Source: Epichloe hybrida
Lineage: Eukaryota; Ascomycota; Sordariomycetes; Hypocreales; Clavicipitaceae
NCBI GenBank assembly: GCA_019022495.1
Contig: JAFEKR010000004.1
Coordinates: forward strand, 992,001-1,056,000
Length of the DNA: 64,000 nt
Direction: 5' to 3'
The notes under the pieces were generated by a model that did no database searches, was not told the origin of the DNA, and was given only the letters and a program-made list of their open reading frames with translations. The position numbers and the translations under genes were made by a program. The stretch's first letter is position 1. Every line of letters starts with the position of its first letter. Shown one piece after another: positions 32,413 to 43,531 of this stretch.

Positions 32413-34331
32413 ATGAGCGCTCTCAACCCGCCCACTAAGCCCTGCCACAATTGTCGCCGCCAACGGCTCCGATGTGACCGCTCCTATCCCCACTGCAACA
32501 AGTGTGTCAACACGGGCAAGGAATGTCTTGGATACGGGAAACTGTTTCGATGGACCGGCTCTGTCGCCAGTCGTGGCAAGCTTGCTGGGAGGACGTCGAG
32601 TGCACCCTTGGATGCCGCCGCCGCCGATGCTGCTGCCGCCTCCTCCTCCCCCTCTGCCTCTGCCTCTGCCTCTTCCTCTCACTCTTGGTCGGTGACAGGG
32701 TCTATGCCAGAGACACCGGAGAATTTGTCAGTGACCACTCCTGCGAGACTGGAGTTCCTGCCAAGTGTTACGCCGTCTACATCCCCCCAGGCCACTGACG
32801 TAGAGGCTCTGCGTCACGATGGAACGCATCAAGATGGAGATGTGCAGCTGGTGGTGCGCTCCCCGTCATCGACCCCGTCCGAGTTTTCCATCAGCAGCCC
32901 TTGGGCCTTGGCAGACCCGTTATATCAGGATATGCAGTACGGACATCGGCATTATCTATCTTATTGTAGGTCGTGGGTCAGACTGACATCCTGCTCCCTT
33001 GCCCCTTCAAACAGTGCAACGCCCGCGCCGAGGTCAACGAACATGCTGCTGACCAATGGTTGATATGTCTGTATATATAGTCACTACTAGAGTCTGCAAA
33101 GATCTGGTCTCTCATGATCTTCCAGACCGGAACCCCTTTCGGGGGCTGCTCCCCCTGACGAGAGCCCACCCTCTCCTGCAACACATAATCGTCGCTGCCT
33201 CGGCGGCACACATGTCGAATCTTGTCCGAGCCCCTCTGGCGTACCAGCTCAAGGACGTGGACCATGAGTTGACCGCGGGTATCGAACAGGCGTCTCGTCG
33301 CGCTCTGAAAGACGCCCTGATCGCCAAGGCAAAGGCATTGACCCTGATGCGGGGAGCAGTGGAGAACATCGACACGACAGGCGGCGACGTCGTTCTCGCT
33401 GCGGCCCTTTTCTTCATCAACGTGGAGCTCATCGAGTCGGGGAAGCACGGGTGGAAGGCCCATCTTGAGGGAGCCGGCCGCATCATGTCTCAGTTACAGC
33501 CGACCATGGTGGCGGACTCGGCCTTGCGAGACTACATGTTGTCCGACTGTTTCATGTGAGTGCTGACCTCTCCCCCTTGACTCAATAACACTCCAGGACG
33601 GGTTCACTCACTCATGACTCGTTCAAAGATACTTCATCTTGGCATCGGCTTTCATGCCCGCTGCCTCATTTGATACCCAATCCTATTTTCAGCCGGCGCA
33701 GATTCCCTCAATTCTTCAACGGGCCGCAGCAAACAGCTACCTATGCTGCCCACCCGAGATCCTCACCATACTGCACTCGGCCTCTCAGCTTTCCAATGTG
33801 CCTTCTGATGTTGCCTCGCAGGAAAAGATCCGAGATGCCGGCCTGGCCCTCATCCAGGAAGCCCAGTCCTTTGACATCAACGGCTGGGCCAACGACGTGC
33901 GCAATATTTCGTATCTGCAAGATGCCCCCATACAGAGCAGAATCCATGCGGGATCTGCACACCGGCTCGCAGCATGTCTCTACATCTTACAGGCAATTCC
34001 GCCTTTGAGTAAGATGAAGAATCATGATGAGGTGGCAGAGCAGCTGAGTCGCGAAATCTTCGAGCATCTATCAAGCATCCCCGACGAAGACCCCAACTTC
34101 AAAGCCACCACGTGGCCGACCTTTATCGCCGGAGCAGAGGCTCATGGTCGCGCCAGGAGGGACTGGGTCATGGACAGACTACAGCGACTGGTCGTATCAT
34201 GTCCATGGGGCTTCTTGTACACGGCCATGGAAGCACTTCAGGTAATCTGGGATTTGGACAATAAGCGCAAGGGGACAAAGAGCTGGGTGCAGACACTAAA
34301 GAATCCTGAGATGAATTTTCTTATTGTTTAA
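32413..34331 (+). CDS. Zn2Cys6 transcription factor, acriflavine sensitivity control (acr-2) type
   Basis: Three exons, 32413-32965, 33081-33555 and 33629-34331, give 576 residues. The N-terminal cluster CHNCRRQRLRCDRSYPHC continues to a sixth Cys, with spacing C-x2-C-x6-C-x6-C-x2-C-x6-C, followed by the family block LGYGKLFRWTGSVASRGKLAGR. An Ala/Ser-rich linker leads into the fungal-specific regulatory domain (YFTTRVCKDLVSHDLPDRNP, HPLLQHIIVAASAAHMSNL, AALFFINVELIESGKHGWKA). The block after the finger is shared with Neurospora acr-2, which controls acriflavine resistance; orthology is not proven. The protein is presumably nuclear. Its neighbours on both sides are pseudogene-bearing DNA, so no target cluster is visible. 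Confidence 0.88.
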
Positions 34332-37114
34332 CCGCCGGGTCGCAGCGGGAACGAAGCAAGGCTGTCTCAAGATGAGGAAAAAAAGAAGAGGGGAAAAGCT
34401 TCCCAAAAGAGAAAAAAAAAATGGAGGAACATGAACATGAGAAAAAGATGGCAATATTATGACTTAATCTTTTGATTACTCGGCATTATCGGGCGGCGTT
34501 TGGGTCGGTACAATTTTGGGCTGGTCAGTCAGCCTGGGGTCGAATTTGAGGGCGCCAAAACTCGGCCAGAATTCCGAGATGAAATGGCCGCCGGCTGACT
34601 CATCTTTGAACAAGACGAAAATTCAAACCTGTCATTCCTCTTTACCTTGATTTGAATTACTGATACATGATGGGGCCTGTGGACCAGTTAATTGGCGATT
34701 GCCAAGAAACGGTGCTCCTTGCGACATAATGCCAGAACTGCAACCTTGCGTACTGCCGATAAAGGGATGCGCTTTATGTGTCTGCGTATTGCTGAACAAA
34801 ACCGTCGTCTTCTGCACATCGGAGTCGAATCAGAATTCAGCAACGTGCTGCCTTTTCTCTTTGGTATACGTACGTGTCACCGCGCCTCGACAGAGCCAGT
34901 ATTAGATGCTGTTATATGTGTGTTGTCCAGCGTCAGCTCAAAATAAGCCACACATCCATATGCCAAAGAAAAGTATCTAAACTTCTCCACCCCGCCCCCC
35001 GGATCTTCTGCGAATAAAAGAAACTCACAGGTGTCATGGCATTTGTTTAGGATGCCGCATGCGCTTCAGGTCCCATTTTCGAAAAAAAAAAAAAAAAAAA
35101 AAAAGTCCGTCGTTTCGTCCGTCAACAACCCATCGCATCGCCCGCGAGAGGGCGTGGAAGGGGGGGCCATTTCAGCTTCAAGTGTGGCTCTCTCGATGGG
35201 AGCCCATCTCCAAGCTTCTCTGCCTGAGCGAGCCGATAGTACTATAACCTATCTGTAACTCTGCAACGCCCGTGTCTCGTCGTCAACGGCGTTGCCATCG
35301 GTTAGCGGCGTCCGCGAAACGCCATGTGAACAGAAGCTGGGGCATATGTGGGAAAAGAAGGAGGGGGGGGGGGAGGGGGCTCATTCGTTTTCTCATGAAT
35401 GTTTCGCTTCTGCTAAAGATGCACCGAGGACAAAATCTCGGGCGATGGCGACGGCTGGGGGTGGTTGTGGAAAAAGGAGTTGCGATGCTGCAGCTGAAGC
35501 CTGATCTTACGAACAAAGCGAAAAGGCTGGTTCACACCTTTACGCGTCCGCGACTTGTCTCGCCCCGGGCGGTGCTTTTACTGTTCATACCCCCCTCCCC
35601 TCCCTCTCCTTGCGTCTGTTCATTTGGATCCGTGCTGGCCGTCATTGTGCAAATTTGCTTTGTTCACCCTCTGAGGAGTCAGGACGACGGCGACGACAGC
35701 TACGAGTTCGAGTCAATGTACCTTGGCCAATGTCACCATTCTTTCACTATAGGAACCGTATACTATGCTAGTTGATCATGAGTTGCAGAAGGGAAGGGCA
35801 CGCGGGCGCATCTTTCATGCCAAGCTGGCAAAGTCTTATTTGCTCCCGCGACGCGACGTGGTCGTGGACGCTGAATTATGCGCCACTGACTTGTGACTTC
35901 TCTGGCTGCACCTTCTGTGCTCCGATAGTAGCATGTATTCAGTGCCAGGAATGAAAACACGGGCGAGATCAGTCTTGGTAAAATGGGAAAGATGAGCCTA
36001 GCCTAGTTGGTTGCGGGAACGCTAAATCCACGGCAATGGGCACAGTATGTCCCAAAGACGAAGCTTTCTTTTCATTTCAAACTTTCAGTGATGATAGACG
36101 GACAGTACACTCTCTCATATTTGCGTTCGTTCTCGGGCTTAGCAGTGACTCATCTTAGCGACCTCATTCTCAACACTCTCAATTCATAGCCTTTTGCTAC
36201 CGGAGAAGCCTACGGATGACGGGAAACAGGAGGCCTTGACTTGGTGAGAGAAAGGGCGAAAACGCGGGTTGATCAGTGCCGCAGGGGGGGCTGGGACGCA
36301 GCATCTTTTTTCAACCCCTGGAAACAGGGATTCGTGATTCCCCCGACCAATCAACTCGGATTCAAACGGGACTGAATCCAGGGACTACTCATAGGCCAAG
36401 GGGTGAGATTAGAGGCAAGACTGTGAAGGTGGTGTGTGCAGACAAAGTTCATCACTCGCTCCCTTCAAGTTACAGGCTACATGCTGTACTCTTGAGTCGG
36501 AGTCAGAGCAAGACCTCACGGAGCTACAGAAGAAGGAATCTCCTAATGTGACTCCGTGAGATGAGGACCAAACTGAATTATAGAGACTATCCGCCAAGGG
36601 GGTTGCTCAATCAATAATCGGACGTAGACACGGAGGAAGCACTCTTTGTGTAAACGGATACGTATATCTTAGACCTGTTCCCTTGTGTGGATCTAGCCTT
36701 GGGTCTTCCATTCAACTCCCCAGGGAGTGTGATGAAAAGAACAACGCAGGACGAGCAGTGAATTGTCATGGGAAAGTTCACGGCACCATATCTATAAACC
36801 CTGTGCTGGGCTGCACACATCCCCGTCACGAGACTCATACGACAAGGTGATTCATTGTCTAGACAGTTGGGTCCATGTTTCGATTATTTCAGTATAAAAT
36901 CCGCCGAAACACTTGGGTTGGCAATGGACGCAAACAGAAACGGCAAAACCGTTTTTGGGAAATATGTCTTCGACGCCTTCATAGCGCTCAGTAAATGCAT
37001 GCAATCGTAGGTCAAACCCTTCACCAAGTTTCACGCCCCTACACGGTAGTCTCCAGCCTCGTATCATCAGCAAAGCCCGGGTTTACTCCTGTGGAAAGTT
37101 TGGAATGAATGTGA
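34332..37114. other. Gene-poor region, no intact gene
   Basis: About 2.8 kb without a supportable gene. It holds a 23-nt A run (35082-35104) and a G-rich run near 35362-35378. A minus-strand reading at 36852-37073 (LHAFTERYEGVEDIFPKNGF with several Cys) looks modestly protein-like but lacks start, splice partner or known family. Confidence 0.5.
35082..35104. repeat. Poly-A tract (23 nt)
   Basis: Uninterrupted run of 23 A residues in gene-poor DNA. Confidence 0.9.
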
Positions 37115-38768
37115 AAGGACTATCGAGGACTCAGGACTGATGATATAAGTTCCAGAGCGCTCCATGGCACGTGGAACGGCCATCAAGCCCTAATTTACCC
37201 CGTCTGGACGCACACAACTGCCGTTGCTGTTCGTTACAGACACTTCCTGAAGCCTGACCACACCCGACTCATAAATCATCTGAGAGTCACGAACGACGCA
37301 CACGTCTTTCATGACGCAGCGTTCATTCCCTCAAGTGATGCTCATAACCAACCATCTGCCCATAAAGAAGCCCAGGTAAGCTGTTGTTCGTGTCATTTTT
37401 CGCCCCTACTCATGTTCGACCGAACTCCAAATGGTCAACTAGTAGGGTTTCCCAATATACTTCCCCGTCAAGACGTCCAATCCGTCTTCAGGCACTCCCT
37501 CCAAACGAACTCTGCAAGTGTTCGATACGTTTCGGTCCACTATGCGACCAATTTTCGCAATCCGCTTACTGCACAGCGTTTACTATGAAATAATAAAATT
37601 TCTTTTGAGAAACTTTCTGAACTTGAATAGGAAGGCAAAGTCGAATATGAAGGGGATTCTGAAAACGTCCACTCGAGGGAGGATTGGGACAAGAGGGCCA
37701 AACGATGGTGGATATTTCGTCCTAAATGAAGAATTCTGTGAGTCACCTTGCTTTATCGGCTGGACTTGACTTACTACCTAAACTGTTTCATCCCTATCCA
37801 GGTTTCAAGTCGAGCTGACGTCGAAAAATCCGCAAAGGGAACTTGACAGACAGGTGTCACGAAGTGGACACCGAACTCATCCAGGCTAGAGTGTCGCCCG
37901 AGACCAGATTCAACGTGCTCAAGCGGGAAAGAGAAGTATGGAAGCGACAACGACGTGATGACCAATTAAAGCCGTAGAATTGCTTTGAGGAGTTCGTCCG
38001 CCGAGCGGAAAACCAGGGGTGGAACCCGCGATACGAGACCGAAAAGCAGGGAACAGTGGTAAGGTTCACCGAGGGCATCACCGAGGGCATCACCGAGAGC
38101 ATCACCGAGGGCACCACCGAGAGCATCACCGAGAGCATCACCGAGCCCGTCCCCCTTATTCAGAGCCCATCTTCTCAGCCCGCGGACTCCAAGACAGCGG
38201 TGCTGGTCACGAGTGCCATCACGGCATCTCTTACCTCACTGGCCCCTCCCATAGTGAGCATCTCATCTCCTCTTCACTGTTGCCGACAGCCACCTAGTTC
38301 TGTGCAAGCCCCTTACCAGAAACAAAGTATAGCACAAAGCGGCCCATCGAAGGGCGCTCGGTGCAGGACCGATCCTCCTTGCGAAATAGGGGATACAAGC
38401 CCAATTATTACACCGTCGACCTGACCGAGCTCGATGTGAAAGTGAGTGAGGAACTGGAGGAATATGAGCGGAGATTGGCGCGCGCCCTGGCTTTTGCAGC
38501 AAAGGCCGACGCCGAGAAAAAGCGACGTTTGCCAAGACGGACGAATCTTGTTCGTGGGATGAGACGGACTGGAAATTTCATGGGACAACCGGCCCAGAAC
38601 ATCATTGACAGACGCCACGTTGGCAGCGGGACTGTCGTAGGGTCGAAAGGGAAGGCAAGCGAGTCTTTGGAAAGGCAATTCGTAGCTTCTCGTTTTCAGG
38701 CCGGGCAAGGACCAAATGGTCTCGGGGGGAGTTGGTTCAATCGGTTTACAAAATGGATCCAGTCCTAG
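37115..38768 (+). pseudogene. Decayed multi-exon gene of unknown family
   Basis: Four coding-like segments join with good splice signals: about 37115-37375 (donor GTAAGC), 37446-37737 (donor GTGAGT, branch CTAAAC, acceptor CCAG), 37802-38253 (donor GTGAGC) and 38328-38768, ending in TAG. Phases agree at all three junctions. The third segment carries two in-frame stops, TGA 37816-37818 and TAG 37975-37977; each could arise from a single C-to-T change (CGA, CAG). The second stop can alternatively be removed by a 42-nt GT..AG intron. The third segment includes six 12-bp units encoding an Ile-Thr-Glu-(Gly/Ser) repeat. The last segment is a 146-codon basic, helical tail (VSEELEEYERRLARALAFAA). No start codon or family is recognised. 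Confidence 0.4.
38071..38142 (+). repeat. 12-bp in-frame minisatellite GAGGGCATCACC
   Basis: Six tandem 12-bp units with single-base variation (GAGGGC or GAGAGC, ATCACC or ACCACC) inside the decayed gene. The unit length keeps frame, giving a Thr-Glu-Gly/Ser-Ile repeat. Confidence 0.85.
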
Positions 38769-39106
38769 CTGCATCACCGACTTGTTGGACATGACTACAT
38801 GTATGTATGTACTTTTCTATGAAAGGCCAACATCTGGCAACTACCACCGGCTGCACCTTCCGCAACCAGGGCAAACTGCACGTCCCTGTGCCCCTCTTTG
38901 TCTGTCCATTGTTTCTTTCTCCTTCTCTCAACCTTGAACAAGAATTTCACACTAAGCAGTCTACACCAAGTCTTCATGTCTTTGTCTGAATACATGGCGA
39001 ACCCAGCAGCAGTCCATGCAGGCTGAGAGCATCTGACTGGCACGAAAAGTGAGGCGGACACGCTCGACGCGCATGGCGTAATCAGGGGTCTTCTTGCAGG
39101 CAATGG

Positions 39107-39137
<31 letters not shown>

Positions 39138-40233
39138 GAGGCGCGCAAGCAGCGGTGAAGCACGGCGGCGGCCAGGAAAGATATACGGATTATTTGTCCG
39201 TGATTGGCTTGGGTCACTTGAGTCCACGGGCGGCGAGACAGGGCGACGAGTTGATTCAAAACGAACGAGGCGTGCGCAAGTAATCCGTACTGTCTCCCTC
39301 AGGCTTGGGGAAGAAAGTCATGTTCGCCTCGTCTTGCTGCCATGGAAGTCGAGGTGCAGTGCGGAGTACCGAGTACGAGTACAGCTGCATAGATGACTTA
39401 TGATTCATCGACCACATGACTCCTTCGAGCCAAAGGCATTTATCGTGTTGCGGCTCACGCCCATGGACGCCTTATCGAGTGAGCCGCACATGATTTGATC
39501 CCCACATGCCTCGATTGTCCGTGCATCCATGTTAATTTCGGTTTCCTTTTGAAGTCAGCTGCTTCCTTTCTTTTTCAAACCCCCCCCCCCCCCCCAACTC
39601 GTCTATAGTCACGACGGAAAGAAATGGAACTTTGTGATACTTTTACTGTATTGTCCAATCGGTCTGTTGCATGCAAGAAGAAAAGAGTAAGACTAAAATG
39701 TAGTGTGGGCATGATGCACCACCACATCATGTGGTAGAACTTCATATGGTAGATGACCTCAAGGCAGCTGACGAGTCTAATGCCGACTGAAGGAGCTTCC
39801 CCCCCCCCCTCTTTCACACCAGTCAGAGTTGTATGTTGTTTGCCTGTCAAAGACTCGTGGTACGTCCAGTGAAGAACTAATCGAACGTATGAGACCTCCG
39901 AAAAAGACTTTCTGCAGTGTGTACTTTGGCCAGAATGCACAAGCTAAATCTTCCAAGAGACAGCGCCACACGCTGCCGGTGGGAGAAGGAAGAAGCCAGT
40001 TCTAACCACCATATTTGTCCAGCCCATCCGCGGGCGGGCATCCTAACGTGAATATTGGTACAAGAATCAGCTGCTTCGTCAACGAGAGCTTCGCAAGGTC
40101 GTATGGATATTTCTGCAGAATGTCGCTGGGAATAACCAGCTCTAGTTAGCTGTCATCATTTTTCGCCAACATAATGGACTGTACCGTGGGCCCAAAGCAA
40201 GGTTGAAAGGGACGTCTCCTGTCATCTGTTGTC
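38769..40233. other. Intergenic region with homopolymer runs
   Basis: About 1.5 kb without a gene. It contains a 23-nt A run (39115-39137), a C run near 39580-39596, TACGGATTA at 39184-39192 and TAATCCGTAC at 39281-39290. Confidence 0.6.
39115..39137. repeat. Poly-A tract (23 nt)
   Basis: Uninterrupted run of 23 A residues, same strand as the other two long A runs of the window. Confidence 0.9.
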
Positions 40234-42940
40234 TTACGCGACTGCCGCTTCACTCGAAGTCATCGTCGGTTCCAATGGTGGCGGCGTTGGCACTGGCACA
40301 TTGTGAATTTCAATGTCGTACTTGGCCGTGACGGTGAACTGCCTCGTTGCGGTGTCCCAGAGGAGCCAGTTCCCATGGCGAGCAATCATACGCCCTATCC
40401 ATAAAATTCTTTCACAGCGCTTGTCTTTTGTTGAAGCAGGCTCAAAGTATTTCTCATCGTCGTCTATCTTATCATTTTCAAACCAATTTCGCGGGAAGTA
40501 GTCCTCGGCATAGATAAGACCGCGCATCGCATAGTCCTCAGGGAGGGGATGAGGCGGCTCTTTTTTTTCAGGGCCTGGAAAATCCGTTGTATCGATGCGC
40601 AGGGCGAAGTCGCAGGTGCGTAGAAGATAGTTGAGGAGCACCGAAGTGAGCTTCCAGGGGAATTTATCCTCCAGATGCTTCATTGCGGCTGGGCGTTGTG
40701 TCATAAACAGATAGAACACCAACGTGGTATGCAGGCAAGGCAACGTATTCTTGTCGCCCCAGCGTTCGATCACGATCTTGTACGTCTGCTCGGCAAAGGA
40801 GATGGCTGTATCGAACGTGGAGTTTGGCTCTGCCGTCGCCTCCGAACTGTCGCTCATTGGTGTGTCATTCTCGCCGTCGCCGTCACCTTCACCGCCCCGT
40901 CCTGAGATGGCCCGCATCAGGGGATTTGCTTCGTTTCCAAAGTCCAACAGTAAGCAGCTCAAAGAGATGCCCACATGATATCTAGTTGACTATTAGTTCG
41001 GCCCCAGACCGTTTACAGCGTTTCTGATGGACTTTACCCAGACTCTAGCCAGTTCCCATGCTCTCTGCCGATGCGGCTATCCAACAAGTCAAGGAACTGT
41101 TCCATTGACGGCTCGAGCTGATCCGTTGCCTTACCAGAAAAAAGAATCCCATGGACGCGAACAAAGGCAGCATCCACGGGCTCTAATCGTTGATTAGAAG
41201 CAGAGTTGGGACTTAACAGTGGGTCGAATAAAGTCATTACACTATCCCTGGCGCTTCCAAAGGGTACCCGGACGCAGAGCGACTTGGCGTAGAAGTATAA
41301 TTGCTGAAGGGCGTTTGGCCGTGCCAAAATCGCCAAATGGTGATACAATCGGCCAGTCGTGGGTGCTTTGTCAGATGCTTTCGTATACCAGTATCTTGAA
41401 ACGCCGGTCCAGATTTCCCTGTCCCTAATGTCGTCATCCTCAATCGCCATGCGATATCTCCCCAAATCGCCCAAGCATTCAATCCACGTGTCTTTGAATG
41501 CAGGAACAGTCTCATAGAGAAGGGCCATTATGGAATAGGCAATGTAGATGAACGTGAGCATATGTTCGAGTGATGTGGGTAGCTTGTGTCGTAAAAGTTC
41601 TAGGAATGAGTGAATTCCATGACGCCACATGCGGGCTGGCATGGCATACTTCGAAGCAAGCCGCCGTAACGCCTCACTGGCTGATGGGTGCTGGCTTGCT
41701 AGGAAGAAGTCATGATGTTCGTGAAGCAAGGACCGATGGAGAGAGATTAAAGCATGATATTGCTCCTCGCTGAGGTCAGCCGCTTGTTGAGAACTATCAT
41801 ATTCAATGCATTTGCTCTCGAGCAAGACCAGTCCAGCGTAGATGCCCTTAACTTCTGCAACAAGCTGGTCGGACGAGATTGGTCGTGTATCAGGCTGGCG
41901 AATCATTTCTGACGTGGAGGCAGCATCTGAGAACGATTGATTTTGCGCATGGTGTTGGTGGCGCCGATGCGACTTTTGCTGTGGTGAACGACGATGAGTG
42001 GAAGACGAGGCCAAGTGGCCATGCCTTGTCTGGGGTGTCTTGGGCCTTTGCGGAGCAGCATTGCCCCTCCGATCATCATCGGGTACCCAAAGTTGGCGTG
42101 AAGTCGAATTTCTTTGATGAAGGCCACGATCAAAGTCGTTGGCGCTGTCACTTTGCCTGGCCCGGCTGCGACCAGGTGTGGGTGGCGACGAACCACGTTG
42201 CTGGGTGATGGACGCGGGCGGGGAGCACAGTTTTTTGCTACCTCGACGACTGCTTTCTGTTCCATCACTGGCCAGATTTAGTCGATCAAGTTCATCCTCG
42301 GCTGTGTCTGCTGCGTCCACATTACCGGATACGGTTTTCTTTCTCGCAGCTGCACCACTGATATGGGTGTCCTGAGGAGATTTGGCGGCTGGGATCCTGT
42401 TGATAAGCCGCCAGCTTGGTTAATATCCTTCAAACACATTTCTTTGCAGAGTGAAGAGAGTGAAGTGCATCTTACGCGGGTTTATTGGGATCAATTCCTT
42501 GCAGAAGAATTCTCTTGAAGGCTTCCTCAATACTCGAGTCTTGTACCATGGTGGGGTGATTCAACGCATCAGCGCGAACGTGGGTCTTGAACGCATCGAG
42601 GTTCGGCTGGACCTCTGCCTCGCACAGCGGACAATGATAGCCGCGAGATGGTATTTCTTGACGGGCCGTGTTACGAAGGTGCTGGACCCATCCTTTGGTG
42701 AATTTTTCCATGCCGAAAGGTCCAAGTCCGCAGCAGCCTGGGCATAGGGACAGACTGAAATGCAATCTGGTGGCGATGAGATGCTCAAATATGCACGATG
42801 ACGGCTGTCAGATAAACGACGAGCCACCTTCATTTGACAAAGGCCGCCAATTCGGATGTGCTTGAGTAAGAAGCTGCCAGAGCCTCAATGTCCGGCTTGA
42901 CAAGTCCTGGGGCAATGGAGCTGACTGGCAGGTCGGTCAT
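40234..42940 (-). CDS. Est1-type DNA/RNA-binding domain protein (Est1/Ebs1/SMG5-7 family)
   Basis: The core exons are firm: 42396-41038 and 40981-40234, plus an upstream exon ending at 42476. The Est1 helical domain is shown by SRYWYTKASDKAPTTGRLYH and LAILARPNALQQLYFYAKSL followed by VRVHGILFSG, and by HGNWLESGYHVGISLSCLLL across the last intron. The N terminus carries zinc-finger-like cysteines (CPGCCGLGPFG, YHCPLC with HVRADALNH). The first exon from ATG 42940 (MTDLPVSSIAPGLVKPDIEA) is plausible, but its splice is uncertain: weak GTCAAA to TTGAG signals keep frame (838 residues), while the better AAG/GTGG to TTTCAG junction has a TGA in front. A shorter start is ATG 42711 (780 residues). 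The family acts in telomerase recruitment or mRNA decay. Confidence 0.75.
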
Positions 42941-43069
42941 TAGCAATTGGAAGAAATATGAGCAATACAGAGAGGCACGAGAACAAAAATGGGCATCTTT
43001 GACAGGAATACAAAAGAAATCAGAATGGCAAGAACAAAAGGAACATGAAAGACAAAGAGACAGCGTAAC

Positions 43070-43531
43070 ATGGACGACCCCTCCCTCATTACAGTCGACA
43101 GAAATGGTCATGCTCGCGAAAAGAATGGCGAAAGACAGGAGTTGGAATCGACACGAGCCTTCGTGTCATGTTTGACAAGGCCAGAAATTAGAAAAGAAGC
43201 CGAACTGGTATTCAAGCCGGAAGATGAAATCAATAAAGTCTCGATAGAAGAGAAGCAAGCACTAACTGAGACTGCCTGCCAAATCGTGCAGGATACCAAG
43301 AGTGGTAGCACTGTCTTGTCTTACCTGTTTGAGCTCTCGAGGCACGCGTCTTGGGTTGAGCCGCAATTGAGTTTCGGCAGCGTCGAGATATCTGGCGGGA
43401 TATATGGTAAAATCAACAAAGTACTCGAGATACTTGACGAAGTAGATTTTACCGGGCCTTGTTTGTTAATCATGCAGATGAAGCAGCCTTGTGGAAAGAT
43501 ACCTTGCGCCCGCACAGAGGTGTGCGCATAG
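43070..43531 (+). CDS. Hypothetical protein, weak support
   Basis: A 153-residue reading from an ATG, with balanced amino-acid composition and a helical central part (IEEKQALTETACQIVQDTKS, then LSYLFELSRH and INKVLEILDEVDF). No domain is recognised. It starts 130 bp from the inferred start of the Est1-type gene on the other strand, so their 5' ends are divergent and close. It could be a small real gene, an exon of a longer one, or a relic. No intron signals are needed to keep it open. Confidence 0.3.
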   Translation: MDDPSLITVDRNGHAREKNGERQELESTRAFVSCLTRPEIRKEAELVFKPEDEINKVSIEEKQALTETACQIVQDTKSGSTVLSYLFELSRHASWVEPQLSFGSVEISGGIYGKINKVLEILDEVDFTGPCLLIMQMKQPCGKIPCARTEVCA

